A stretch of 38,595 bases of DNA, taken from an uncultured Lachnospiraceae bacterium (lineage in GTDB: Bacteria; Bacillota; Clostridia; Lachnospirales; Lachnospiraceae). The notes under the pieces are model-generated. The model had not been told where the DNA came from. It saw only the letters and a program-made list of their open reading frames with translations, and did not search any database. This document shows positions 9,283 to 16,365 of the stretch, piece by piece. Position 1 is the stretch's first letter; the number at the start of each line of letters is the position of its first letter. The position numbers and the translations under genes were made by a program. The stretch is from NCBI GenBank assembly GCA_910588565.1, contig CAJUPF010000001.1:106258-144852 (forward strand), in the 5' to 3' direction.

Positions 9283-9364
9283 AGCAGTCATTTAATTTTG
9301 TACGAGACTAAAAGACTTCGGGAAATTTAGATGAAAAGGACAGAAGATAAAAAATCGAAAATCC

Positions 9365-9393
9365 TTGAAAGCTCTGATGGTTTATGATATATT
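9365..9393 (+). promoter_or_regulatory. Promoter of the counter-transcribed antitoxin RNA
   Basis: TTGAAA (9365-9370), 17-bp spacer and TATATT (9388-9393), with an extended TGA. Transcription would start near 9400, directly ahead of a chain of hairpins and with no open frame behind it. Confidence 0.65.
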
Positions 9394-9399
9394 GGATAA

Positions 9400-9527
9400 A
9401 GAAGGACACCTGCTGGTCACAGGTGTCCCACAGGAGCCCACTCCAAAGGTGGAGCTTCCCAAGTGGGTCTTTATCTCTCAATGAGAGACGCCCATCCTGG
9501 TTTAGACAGGGTGGGCATTATTTTTTT
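9400..9527 (+). ncRNA. Putative type I antitoxin RNA (RatA-like arrangement)
   Basis: About 127 nt between a promoter and a strong terminator, without a convincing open frame. It folds into consecutive stems: GGACACCTG/CAGGTGTCC (9404-9428), CTCCA/TGGAG nested within CCCA/TGGG (about 9437-9466), CTCTC/GAGAG (about 9475-9487) and the terminator. It is convergent with the small holin-like toxin gene and overlaps its last codons and 3' region, as RatA does with txpA in Bacillus subtilis. The family assignment is inferred from this arrangement; the RNA sequence itself was not matched to a known family. Confidence 0.6.
9490..9527 (+). terminator. Intrinsic terminator of the antitoxin RNA
   Basis: The 10-bp stem GCCCATCCTG/CAGGGTGGGC (one G-U pair) has a 7-nt loop and is followed by ATTATTTTTTT. 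The toxin stop codon (9518-9520) lies in its tail. Confidence 0.85.
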
Positions 9528-9643
9528 CGCTTGTAATCCTTATCTCTGTCGAGAAAGGCAAGCAACGCTATAACAAAGCTACCAAAGGCAATCAGCAAGC
9601 CGATTATCCCTATCAATATCAAAATGATATCTGCAGCAGTCAT
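9518..9643 (-). CDS. Small holin-like toxin (type I toxin-antitoxin, Hol_Tox/TxpA-like)
   Basis: The 41-aa peptide begins MTAADIILILIG, has one hydrophobic helix (about residues 5-29) and ends in a charged tail rich in Lys, Arg and Asp. This is the layout of the putative holin-like toxin family, whose members insert in the membrane when unrepressed. I chose ATG 9643, which follows GGGAGGTGG, over a longer open frame to 9760 that would add an unrelated N-terminus. Transcription from the promoter at 9751-9779 gives a leader of about 100 nt, typical of type I toxins. The hairpin at 9404-9428, followed by TTCTTT on this strand, may end the mRNA, giving complete overlap with the antisense RNA. Confidence 0.75.
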   Translation of the reverse strand: MTAADIILILIGIIGLLIAFGSFVIALLAFLDRDKDYKRKK

Positions 9644-9750
9644 TGGCGCCACCTCCCTTCTTATGTATTCCGGCTTATCAAGGGTATTCCTTAGGAAACC
9701 GGTCATTAAGCTTGGGAAGCTGCCACCCCTGTCATGGGTTCCATATCGGT

Positions 9751-9779
9751 ATCCTACCATAGTTCGACAAAAAATTCAA
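9751..9779 (-). promoter_or_regulatory. Promoter of the small toxin gene
   Basis: On the minus strand: TTGAAT (9774-9779), 17-bp spacer and TAGGAT (9751-9756), preceded by the extended TGG. Confidence 0.55.
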
Positions 9780-9869
9780 TCAGATTCATTTTGCATCCCA
9801 GATCAATCTCACATAAAATTAAAAACATGGAAACCACAGTATTTGCTGTAAGTATTTCTAACTCGCCTT

Positions 9870-9947
9870 ATATCCATCTCACGGAAAAAGCAAAGACCAG
9901 AAACCATGATATTTGAGAAATTTTATCTCTCCCATATCCATCTCACG
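9870..9947. repeat. Short direct repeat in the toxin-secA gap
   Basis: The 14-mer ATATCCATCTCACG occurs at 9870-9883 and 9934-9947, followed by G/A and an A-run both times. Apart from the toxin promoter and the secA terminator, I see nothing else between 9780 and 9952. Confidence 0.5.
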
Positions 9948-9984
9948 AAAAAAGATCGGAAACCCTTATAAGGATCTCCGATCT
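9948..9984 (-). terminator. Intrinsic terminator of secA
   Basis: On the minus strand AGATCGGA pairs with TCCGATCT around an inner CCTT/AAGG stem and is followed by a T-run. It begins 11 bp after the secA stop. Confidence 0.9.
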
Positions 9985-9994
9985 CAATACTCCC

Positions 9995-12562
9995 TTACTT
10001 TCTGCCGCAGCACTGCTTATACTTTTTACCGCTTCCGCAGGGGCAGGGATCATTCGGATAAATCTTCGCCTTTTCCCGTTTCTTCGGCCCTTTTGCAACG
10101 CTGTCGTCTTTATTGGTGCCCGTCACTTTCGCAACCTGTTCACGTTCTACCTTCTGCTCGATTCTCACATGATAGAGCATCCGAATCGTATCTTCCTGGA
10201 TGCTGGCAATCATGCCGTCAAACATATCAAACCCGCTCATCTTATATTCCACAAGGGGATCTCTCTGGCCATATGCCTGCAGCCCAATCCCCTGCCGCAG
10301 CTGATCCATATCATCAATATGATCCATCCATTTCCGGTCAATAACTTTCAGCAGAACCACACGCTCTAACTCGCGGAACTGCTCCGGCTCCGGAAACTCC
10401 GTTTCCTTCACTTCATACAGTTTCACAGCCTGCTCCTTTAAGGCATGTTTTAATTCCTTACTGCTCTTCATACCGGAAATCTGTTCCGGCGTCACCGGCT
10501 CTACAGGAATCATCGGAATCAGAATTTCATTCAACTCTTTGATATCCCACTGATCCGAAGCGGCATCGCTGGAAATGCAGGTATCTACCGTCGCCTCTAC
10601 ACGATCTGTAATCATCTTGAAAATCACATCCCGCATACTTTCTCCATTCAATACCCGCAGACGTTCTGCATAGATAATCTCTCTCTGCTCATTGTTCACC
10701 TGATCATATTCCAGCAGATTTTTACGGATACCAAAGTTATTAAACTCTATCTTGCTCTGCGCTTTTTCAATTGCACTGGAAAGCATCTTATGCTGAATCT
10801 GCTCTCCATCCGGCACGCCCAGCGTATTGAACACGCCCATCAGCTTTTCAGAACCAAACAAGCGCATCAGATCGTCTTCCAGGGAAATATAGAACTGGGA
10901 TTCTCCCGGATCTCCCTGACGGCCGGAACGTCCTCTGAGCTGATTGTCAATTCGTCTTGACTCATGCCGTTCCGTACCGATAATCTTAAGCCCTCCGGCT
11001 GCTTTCGCTTCGTCATCCAGCTTAATATCCGTACCACGTCCAGCCATATTGGTTGCAATGGTAACGGCTCCATGCTGTCCTGCCTGCGCTACAATCTCCG
11101 CTTCTAACTCATGGAACTTGGCATTTAAGACATTATGCTGGATACCGCGCCGTTTTAACATCTTGCTGATCTCTTCGGAAATATCAATTGTAATCGTACC
11201 TACCAGTACTGGCTGTCCTTTTGCATGTGCTTCTTCCACCGCATCACATACAGCTTTGAATTTCTCTTTTTTCGTCTTATATACCACATCCTGCAGATCC
11301 TTCCGCTGCACCGGAACATTAGTAGGAATCTCGATAACGTCCATACCGTAAATATCCCGAAACTCTTTTTCCTCTGTCAGTGCGGTACCTGTCATACCGG
11401 ATTTTTTCTCAAATTTATTAAAAAAGTTCTGGAAGGTAATTGTCGCTAAAGTCTTACTTTCCCGTTTTACCTTCACATGCTCCTTTGCCTCAATCGCCTG
11501 ATGCAGACCGTCAGAATACCGCCGTCCGGGCATAATTCGTCCGGTAAATTCATCTACAATCAGAACCTGATCGTCTTTTACCACATAATCCTGATCTTTA
11601 AACATCAGATAATGCGCGCGCAGGGCAAGAATAATATTGTGCTGAATTTCGAGGTTTTCCGCATCTGCAAGGTTATCAATCCGGAAAAACTGCTCAACCT
11701 TTTTCACACCCTCCTGCGTCAGGTTTACAACCTTGTCCTTTTCATTGACAACAAAATCCCCGCTTTCTTCGATTTCAACGCCCATAATCGCATCCATCTT
11801 GGAAAATTCCTGGCTCTCCTCGCCCCGGATCAGCTGCTGCGCCAGAATATCGCAGGCCTCATATAATCGGGTGGATTTCCCGCTTTGTCCGGAAATAATC
11901 AGCGGCGTCCTGGCCTCATCAATCAAAACCGAGTCTACCTCATCGATAATCGCATAATGCAGGCCTCTCTGTACCAGCTGCTCTTTGTATATAACCATAT
12001 TATCTCTCAGATAATCAAATCCGAGCTCGTTATTCGTAATATACGTAATATCACAATTATAGGCTTCACGCCGTTCGTCATTGTCCATAGAATTTAGAAC
12101 AACGCCCACCGTAAGCCCCAGAAACTCATGTATCTGTCCCATCCACTCAGCATCACGCTTTGCCAGATAGTCATTGACCGTAACAATATAAACTCCCTTG
12201 CCCTCTAAAGCATTCAGATAGGCCGGGAGTGTAGAAGTCAAGGTTTTACCTTCACCAGTACGCATCTCTGCAATACGACCCTGATGTAAAATAATCCCGC
12301 CAATTAACTGTACCCGGAAATGCTCCATATTCAGAACCCGCTTTGCAGCTTCCCTGACTGTCGCAAACGCCTCCGGAAGAAGATCATCCAGCGTCTCCCC
12401 ATCCAAAAAACGCTTCTTGTACTCCCTGGTCTTATCCTTTAACTGTTCATCCGTCAATGCCCTCATAGCATCATGATAAGAATCAATCTTTTTTACAATC
12501 GGATCAATCCGTTTCAGCTCCCGTTCGCTATGTGTGCCAAATAATTTTGTAAATGCGTTCAT
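9995..12562 (-). CDS. secA: Preprotein translocase ATPase SecA
   Basis: SecA is the motor that pushes unfolded preproteins through SecYEG. The 855-aa length is normal. The first nucleotide-binding fold has a Walker A at 101-107 (RTGEGKT) and a DEVD box at 207-210; the second fold contains TNMAGRGTDIKL and RGRSGRQGDPG. The C-terminus ends with the zinc-binding tail CPCGSGKKYKQCC, which serves SecB or ribosome contact in other bacteria. It is the general housekeeping SecA: no sign of the accessory SecA2 type. The start at 12562 follows ATAGGAGT. It stands alone, with its own promoter about 215 bp upstream and an unusual repeat-bearing leader. Confidence 0.98.
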   Translation of the reverse strand: MNAFTKLFGTHSERELKRIDPIVKKIDSYHDAMRALTDEQLKDKTREYKKRFLDGETLDDLLPEAFATVREAAKRVLNMEHFRVQLIGGIILHQGRIAEMRTGEGKTLTSTLPAYLNALEGKGVYIVTVNDYLAKRDAEWMGQIHEFLGLTVGVVLNSMDNDERREAYNCDITYITNNELGFDYLRDNMVIYKEQLVQRGLHYAIIDEVDSVLIDEARTPLIISGQSGKSTRLYEACDILAQQLIRGEESQEFSKMDAIMGVEIEESGDFVVNEKDKVVNLTQEGVKKVEQFFRIDNLADAENLEIQHNIILALRAHYLMFKDQDYVVKDDQVLIVDEFTGRIMPGRRYSDGLHQAIEAKEHVKVKRESKTLATITFQNFFNKFEKKSGMTGTALTEEKEFRDIYGMDVIEIPTNVPVQRKDLQDVVYKTKKEKFKAVCDAVEEAHAKGQPVLVGTITIDISEEISKMLKRRGIQHNVLNAKFHELEAEIVAQAGQHGAVTIATNMAGRGTDIKLDDEAKAAGGLKIIGTERHESRRIDNQLRGRSGRQGDPGESQFYISLEDDLMRLFGSEKLMGVFNTLGVPDGEQIQHKMLSSAIEKAQSKIEFNNFGIRKNLLEYDQVNNEQREIIYAERLRVLNGESMRDVIFKMITDRVEATVDTCISSDAASDQWDIKELNEILIPMIPVEPVTPEQISGMKSSKELKHALKEQAVKLYEVKETEFPEPEQFRELERVVLLKVIDRKWMDHIDDMDQLRQGIGLQAYGQRDPLVEYKMSGFDMFDGMIASIQEDTIRMLYHVRIEQKVEREQVAKVTGTNKDDSVAKGPKKREKAKIYPNDPCPCGSGKKYKQCCGRK

Positions 12563-12590
12563 ATATTACTCCTATCGCTTTTATATTTCT

Positions 12591-12709
12591 GCCGTATGGC
12601 ATACAGGTATGCCCGCAGGGTATTTCCTTACTCCCGCCGTATGGCATACAGGTATGCCCGCAGGGTATTTCCTTACTCCCGCCGTATGGCATACAGGTAT
12701 GCCCGCAGG
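12591..12709. repeat. 45-bp tandem repeat (2.6 copies) with internal palindromes in the secA leader
   Basis: Units start at 12591, 12636 and 12681; the third stops after 29 bases. Each contains the perfect inverted repeat GGCATAC-AG-GTATGCC and the overlapping GTATG-G-CATAC, so two alternative hairpins are possible. On the secA mRNA strand the full units also carry GGGAGTAAGGA, which resembles a ribosome site. The copies are identical over their shared length. The array lies between the secA promoter and start codon, so it is probably transcribed. It is not coding on any convincing evidence. Confidence 0.95.
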
Positions 12710-12716
12710 AATTATA

Positions 12717-12734
12717 AATTGCCGGACGGCAATT
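12717..12734. repeat. Perfect 8-bp inverted repeat next to the tandem array
   Basis: AATTGCCG-GA-CGGCAATT, 7 bp beyond the 45-bp array and still inside the inferred secA leader. Confidence 0.9.
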
Positions 12735-12779
12735 CGGGATATCTGCAGAATCTCTGCATTTTGCCCACATATAGCCTAT

Positions 12780-12808
12780 ATTGTACCACTTTCCACAGGT
12801 ATTCACAA
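12780..12808 (-). promoter_or_regulatory. Sigma-A promoter of secA
   Basis: On the minus strand: TTGTGA (12803-12808), 17-bp spacer and TACAAT (12780-12785), with the extended TGG. The mRNA would start near 12773 with a 5' leader of about 210 nt. Confidence 0.7.
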
Positions 12809-12868
12809 TAGAGAAAACCGTGAATGAATTGTTAAATTTTTGATAACAGATTCAGAAAATATAGGGAT

Positions 12869-12897
12869 TTGAAAAATATGTACTGTCATGCTATACT
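12869..12897 (+). promoter_or_regulatory. Sigma-A promoter of the TSCPD gene
   Basis: TTGAAA (12869-12874), 17-bp spacer and TATACT (12892-12897), with the extended TGC. Confidence 0.75.
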
Positions 12898-12933
12898 AAA
12901 TCAAACATATTTTTACCAAAAAAGGAGGATATT

Positions 12934-13188
12934 ATGAAATACACCTATCGTACCAAAGGCACCTGTTCAACCGAAATCGAACTGGAATTAGAGGGCAATG
13001 TAGTCCACAATGTTAAGTTTACCGGCGGCTGCAACGGCAATTTAAAAGCGATTCCCCAGTTAGTAGAAGGCATGACCGTAGAAGAAGTGGAGCGGCGCAT
13101 CGGCGGCATCCGCTGTGGATTTAAAAACACATCCTGCGGCGATCAGCTTGCCAAAGCCTGCCGTCAGGCCCTCGAACAAAACGCATAG
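12934..13188 (+). CDS. TSCPD domain protein (TIGR03905 family)
   Basis: This 84-aa cytoplasmic protein consists of one TSCPD domain: a beta-rich N-terminus with TKGTCSTEIELEL, the FTGGCNGNL block, and NTSCGDQLAKA near the C-terminus. The same fold occurs as a C-terminal domain in some adenosylcobalamin-dependent ribonucleotide reductases; the free-standing form has no proven function. Conserved cysteines suggest metal or redox chemistry. AAGGAGG precedes the start with standard spacing. The gene is monocistronic, between its own promoter and a terminator. Confidence 0.92.
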   Translation: MKYTYRTKGTCSTEIELELEGNVVHNVKFTGGCNGNLKAIPQLVEGMTVEEVERRIGGIRCGFKNTSCGDQLAKACRQALEQNA

Positions 13189-13201
13189 CATGGCCTGCAG
13201 C

Positions 13202-13236
13202 AAAAAAAGAGTCCGCGAAAAGCGAACTCTTTTTCT
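13202..13236. terminator. Bidirectional terminator between the TSCPD gene and the surface operon
   Basis: Stem AGAGTCCGC/GCGAACTCT (one C-A mismatch) flanked by an A-run on the left and T-rich sequence on the right, so it can end transcription in both directions. Confidence 0.85.
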
Positions 13237-13246
13237 TTCTAATTCC

Positions 13247-15172
13247 TTAGATTTTTTTCTTACCATCTAACAGCATCTTCCTGCTGAAGGTAAAACATGC
13301 AATTCCCATCAGTAAAAACGCGCCAAACAGGAAAAAGATCCTGTTGTCATTCACACCTGTCTTTGGTGTTGCATCCTTCACATGGCTGGACACGTTCTGT
13401 GAAACTGCTGCTGTAGCTGCCGGTGAAGCTGCATATACATTCGGCTGGTTATTGCCAGTCTGCGGCTTGGTGTTTCCATCATCACCACCGTTACCGCCTT
13501 CACCGCCGTTACTGCCTGGTTTTTCATTTGTTGGATCCGGATCTTCAATATGCTCCGGGTCCTCAGTTTCCTCTTCACCGCCGCCCTGAGAACCATTCAG
13601 GCTCTCAAAAACATAACCATTTGTATTCGCCCATCTTTCCGCTGCCGTTCCGCTGTATCCGTAGATAACGCTTGGCGACCATCCTGACTGGGTACCAATT
13701 GATGTAACGCCTGCCGGAATTGTAACCGCCTTGATCGCGCTTCCGCTGAATGCGTTAGCTTCTATGGTATTTGTCGCATCTGGTATCACTGCTGCAAGCA
13801 GGTAATTACATCCTGAAAAAGCGCCTGAACCAACGGTCTGCATTCCCGATGCAAAGGAAATTCCGGTCTTGCCCTGCGGGCAAAGCAGTAACTGTCCGCC
13901 GCCTGCAGTATAGACGCATCCGTCATAAGAAGAATAACTTCCGCTTGCCACAGAAATCGAAGCAAGATTTACATCTCCTGTAAAAGCTCCCAAATCAAGG
14001 CTGGACAGCGTAGACGGAAGTGAAACGCTGCTTAAATTGCTGCAGTTTCCAAATGCTGCAAAAGCAACGCTGGAAATTCCTTCCGGAACTGTCACACTGG
14101 TCAGGCTGCTGCAGTTGTAAAATTCACCCTGCGAAACAGCTCCAGTGTTTGCGCCAATGCCTGCCGCTGCAAGCCCGGTGCAGTTTGCAAATGCAGATGA
14201 TCCCACTGCCGTTACGCTTTCCGGGATATTCACTGCCTCTAAATTGCTGCATCCATTGAATGCGGAGCTTCCGATAATCTGCAGTGTAGATGGGAATAAA
14301 ACGCCTGTAATTGAGGTATTTCCCAAAAAGGCATTATCGCCAATTGCAGTAATCCCTTCCGGAATCGCTATGTAGCCGCCTGCTCCGTTATATCCGACAA
14401 CAGTCGTTCCTTCAATTACAAAATCTCCCTCGTCGCTTTCCTCAGCAACTTCTTCTGCTTTCAGCTCATCTGCAAAACCTTCATTTAAAAGTTCCTCAGA
14501 AATCTCTCTCCGGTTATCCGCTAATATCTTCAGATAATCCTCAATACTGTCCATTTCAGCAGAATTATCCTCTGTCGGATTCTCCTCTGCAGCAGGCGGT
14601 GTCGTCTGCTCCGTTGGCGTCGTCTCTTCCGGTACAGTCTGCGTATCTTCGCCAGCCGGCTCTTGTACAGGTGGCTGCTCTGTTTCTGTTGAACCATCCG
14701 TTACAGGCGCCTCGGTATCCGGAGTTTCCGTATCTGGTGTTTCTGTCTCGGTATCCGGCGCTTCTGTCTCCGTATCCGGCGCTTCTACTTCTGTATCCGG
14801 CATCTCTGTTTCTGTGTTTGATACGTCTGTATCTGCGTCCGGTTCTGTTGTCTCTGAACCATCCGCAGCAACGTCTCCCGATGTATCGGGAACTGTTGTA
14901 TCCGGTGTGTCAGGAACTGACGTATCTGTTGTGCCTGCGGCATCCCCTTCCGGCGCTGCCGGAACGTCTGCTGCTGACATGTCTTCATTCGGAGCTGTTT
15001 CCGGTACATCTGCCGCTGGTACATCCTCACCTGGCGCTTCCGCAACAGCTTCTGTCTCAGCTGCCGGTTCCGCATCCCCTTCTGCATTGACCAAATCAGG
15101 TACAATGGAAAAGAATGCAACGGAAAGCGCTACGGCAATTGCTCCTGCACGTACCAATAAATTTCTTTTCAT
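13247..15172 (-). CDS. Cell-wall-anchored BspA-type leucine-rich repeat protein with TPKTG sorting signal
   Basis: This 641-aa protein has a signal peptide ending near VNA|EG, then an acidic low-complexity stalk (about residues 32-210) rich in Thr, Pro, Glu and Asp with TETEAPD-type repeats. BspA-like LRR_5 repeats follow (about 245-510; IGSSAFNGCSNLEAVNIPESV pattern), then a Gly/Asn-rich linker. The C-terminus is a sorting signal: TPKTG at 602-606, a hydrophobic helix and a KKK tail. Such proteins act as surface adhesins. The class B sortase gene lies immediately upstream in the same operon (30-bp gap), and TPKTG fits the PXTG-type signals known for clostridial class B sortases. I chose ATG 15172, 8 nt after AGGAG, over the GTG three codons earlier. 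Confidence 0.9.
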   Translation of the reverse strand: MKRNLLVRAGAIAVALSVAFFSIVPDLVNAEGDAEPAAETEAVAEAPGEDVPAADVPETAPNEDMSAADVPAAPEGDAAGTTDTSVPDTPDTTVPDTSGDVAADGSETTEPDADTDVSNTETEMPDTEVEAPDTETEAPDTETETPDTETPDTEAPVTDGSTETEQPPVQEPAGEDTQTVPEETTPTEQTTPPAAEENPTEDNSAEMDSIEDYLKILADNRREISEELLNEGFADELKAEEVAEESDEGDFVIEGTTVVGYNGAGGYIAIPEGITAIGDNAFLGNTSITGVLFPSTLQIIGSSAFNGCSNLEAVNIPESVTAVGSSAFANCTGLAAAGIGANTGAVSQGEFYNCSSLTSVTVPEGISSVAFAAFGNCSNLSSVSLPSTLSSLDLGAFTGDVNLASISVASGSYSSYDGCVYTAGGGQLLLCPQGKTGISFASGMQTVGSGAFSGCNYLLAAVIPDATNTIEANAFSGSAIKAVTIPAGVTSIGTQSGWSPSVIYGYSGTAAERWANTNGYVFESLNGSQGGGEEETEDPEHIEDPDPTNEKPGSNGGEGGNGGDDGNTKPQTGNNQPNVYAASPAATAAVSQNVSSHVKDATPKTGVNDNRIFFLFGAFLLMGIACFTFSRKMLLDGKKKI

Positions 15173-15202
15173 TTTACTCACTCCTGACTCATAGCATCCT
15201 TG

Positions 15203-16354
15203 CTACCCTATTTTTTTTGCTACGATAAAAAGCCTTCCGTCTTCCACGTAGCTGTTACAGGTGGACAGTGTCAGTAAACTGTCGCTTGCTGTCACATCCT
15301 GTGTTCTGTCATATACAGCGCAATTTCGGATATTATCCAAAAATGCTTCAAATACCACCTCGCTTTCTGCCTCAATAAAATTATAATATCGGTAAGCCCC
15401 ATCATCTTCATAGCCTACCTGAGAGAGACATACTGCAATTACCTCATATGTCTGTCTCTCATAAATTGTATCAAACTGTATCCTGCTGTGCTCCAACGTA
15501 TAGGCTTCGTCAAGATACTGTTTCAACCCTCCAAACATAGCGCCGCTTTTCATATTGTGGCCATAAATAATCAGATTGGTGCTCGGCTTTACAAAATCAT
15601 TCCGGCAATCCATAAAAAGCGTTCCATTCACATCTTCTGCGCCATTTATATCCACATGCAGATAATATGCATTATCCATTGTCTGCATCACAGGCAGATC
15701 AATCTGTGTATCTTCAATACGAAGCCACCCGACAAGATCCGGATAGCTGCTGTACATTGTACTGTATTCCGGAAGAACTGTCCGGGTTTCATCCGGCAAA
15801 GACGGCGCATCCTGCGGCATCCCTGCGGCATTCGCCGTTCCTTCCTCCCCACGGATTTTGTCCGTGTACCAGTCAAGCGCCTGGGAAATACTTTTCTGCT
15901 GCTGCAGTTCTTCTAATTTTTTTGCAGCCTTATGATCGCTGTATACGGAATGCCCATATACAAACATACATAAAGCAGCCAGAATGGCGCAGCCAATTCC
16001 GAGCATTTTAAATATCTGCGCCTGCTGATCTTCCTTTCGTTCCAGCTTCTTTTGTATCTGCCCTGTCTTTGCTCTATGCCGTTCCCTGGCCCATTGTATC
16101 TCATTCTCTTCCAGCTGATCCTTTAAATTCTGTGCTACCCTGTCTGAAATATCGCAGAAAAACACTGTTCCCAGCTTGCTTTCAAACGTAATCCTGCCCT
16201 CGCGGACCAGGTTGTAGATATCCTCTACAACCTCCGGATCGTCAATATCCAGATGATCCACGATGGACGCAATTTTTTCTACATCTCTCTGGGCTCCTTC
16301 CCATTCCTCACGGGTGGCAAATTCATGTTTGCCGATTCTGTATATTTCCTCCAT
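15203..16354 (-). CDS. Class B sortase with an extended cytoplasmic N-terminal region
   Basis: This 383-aa membrane-anchored transpeptidase has all the catalytic residues: H266 in IYGHNMKSG, C366 in LSTCN and R374 in EDGRLFIVAKK. The GAMFGGLKQY block and the helix before the catalytic cysteine place it in class B. One membrane helix spans about residues 117-137. Class B sortases are usually near 250 aa; here residues 1-115 form an extra charged, partly helical domain predicted to be cytoplasmic, which I do not recognise. It should cut between Thr and Gly of the TPKTG signal in the next gene and join that protein to peptidoglycan. Its ribosome site overlaps the stop codon of the giant upstream gene (11-bp gap), so the three genes form one operon. 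Confidence 0.92.
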   Translation of the reverse strand: MEEIYRIGKHEFATREEWEGAQRDVEKIASIVDHLDIDDPEVVEDIYNLVREGRITFESKLGTVFFCDISDRVAQNLKDQLEENEIQWARERHRAKTGQIQKKLERKEDQQAQIFKMLGIGCAILAALCMFVYGHSVYSDHKAAKKLEELQQQKSISQALDWYTDKIRGEEGTANAAGMPQDAPSLPDETRTVLPEYSTMYSSYPDLVGWLRIEDTQIDLPVMQTMDNAYYLHVDINGAEDVNGTLFMDCRNDFVKPSTNLIIYGHNMKSGAMFGGLKQYLDEAYTLEHSRIQFDTIYERQTYEVIAVCLSQVGYEDDGAYRYYNFIEAESEVVFEAFLDNIRNCAVYDRTQDVTASDSLLTLSTCNSYVEDGRLFIVAKKIG

Positions 16355-16365
16355 AAGCTCATTCC

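Noticed and set aside
12591..12709. CRISPR-like array
   Set aside because: The 45-bp units abut each other with no unique spacers, there are only 2.6 copies, and no cas genes are near.
12528..12827. Open frames across the 45-bp repeat on both strands
   Set aside because: They arise because 45 is a multiple of three. They would encode a repeated peptide without a ribosome site, and they overlap the secA start and leader.
14599..15194. Plus-strand open frames opposite the acidic stalk of the LRR protein
   Set aside because: Low-complexity mirror of the Thr/Pro/Glu/Asp repeats, with no start signals.
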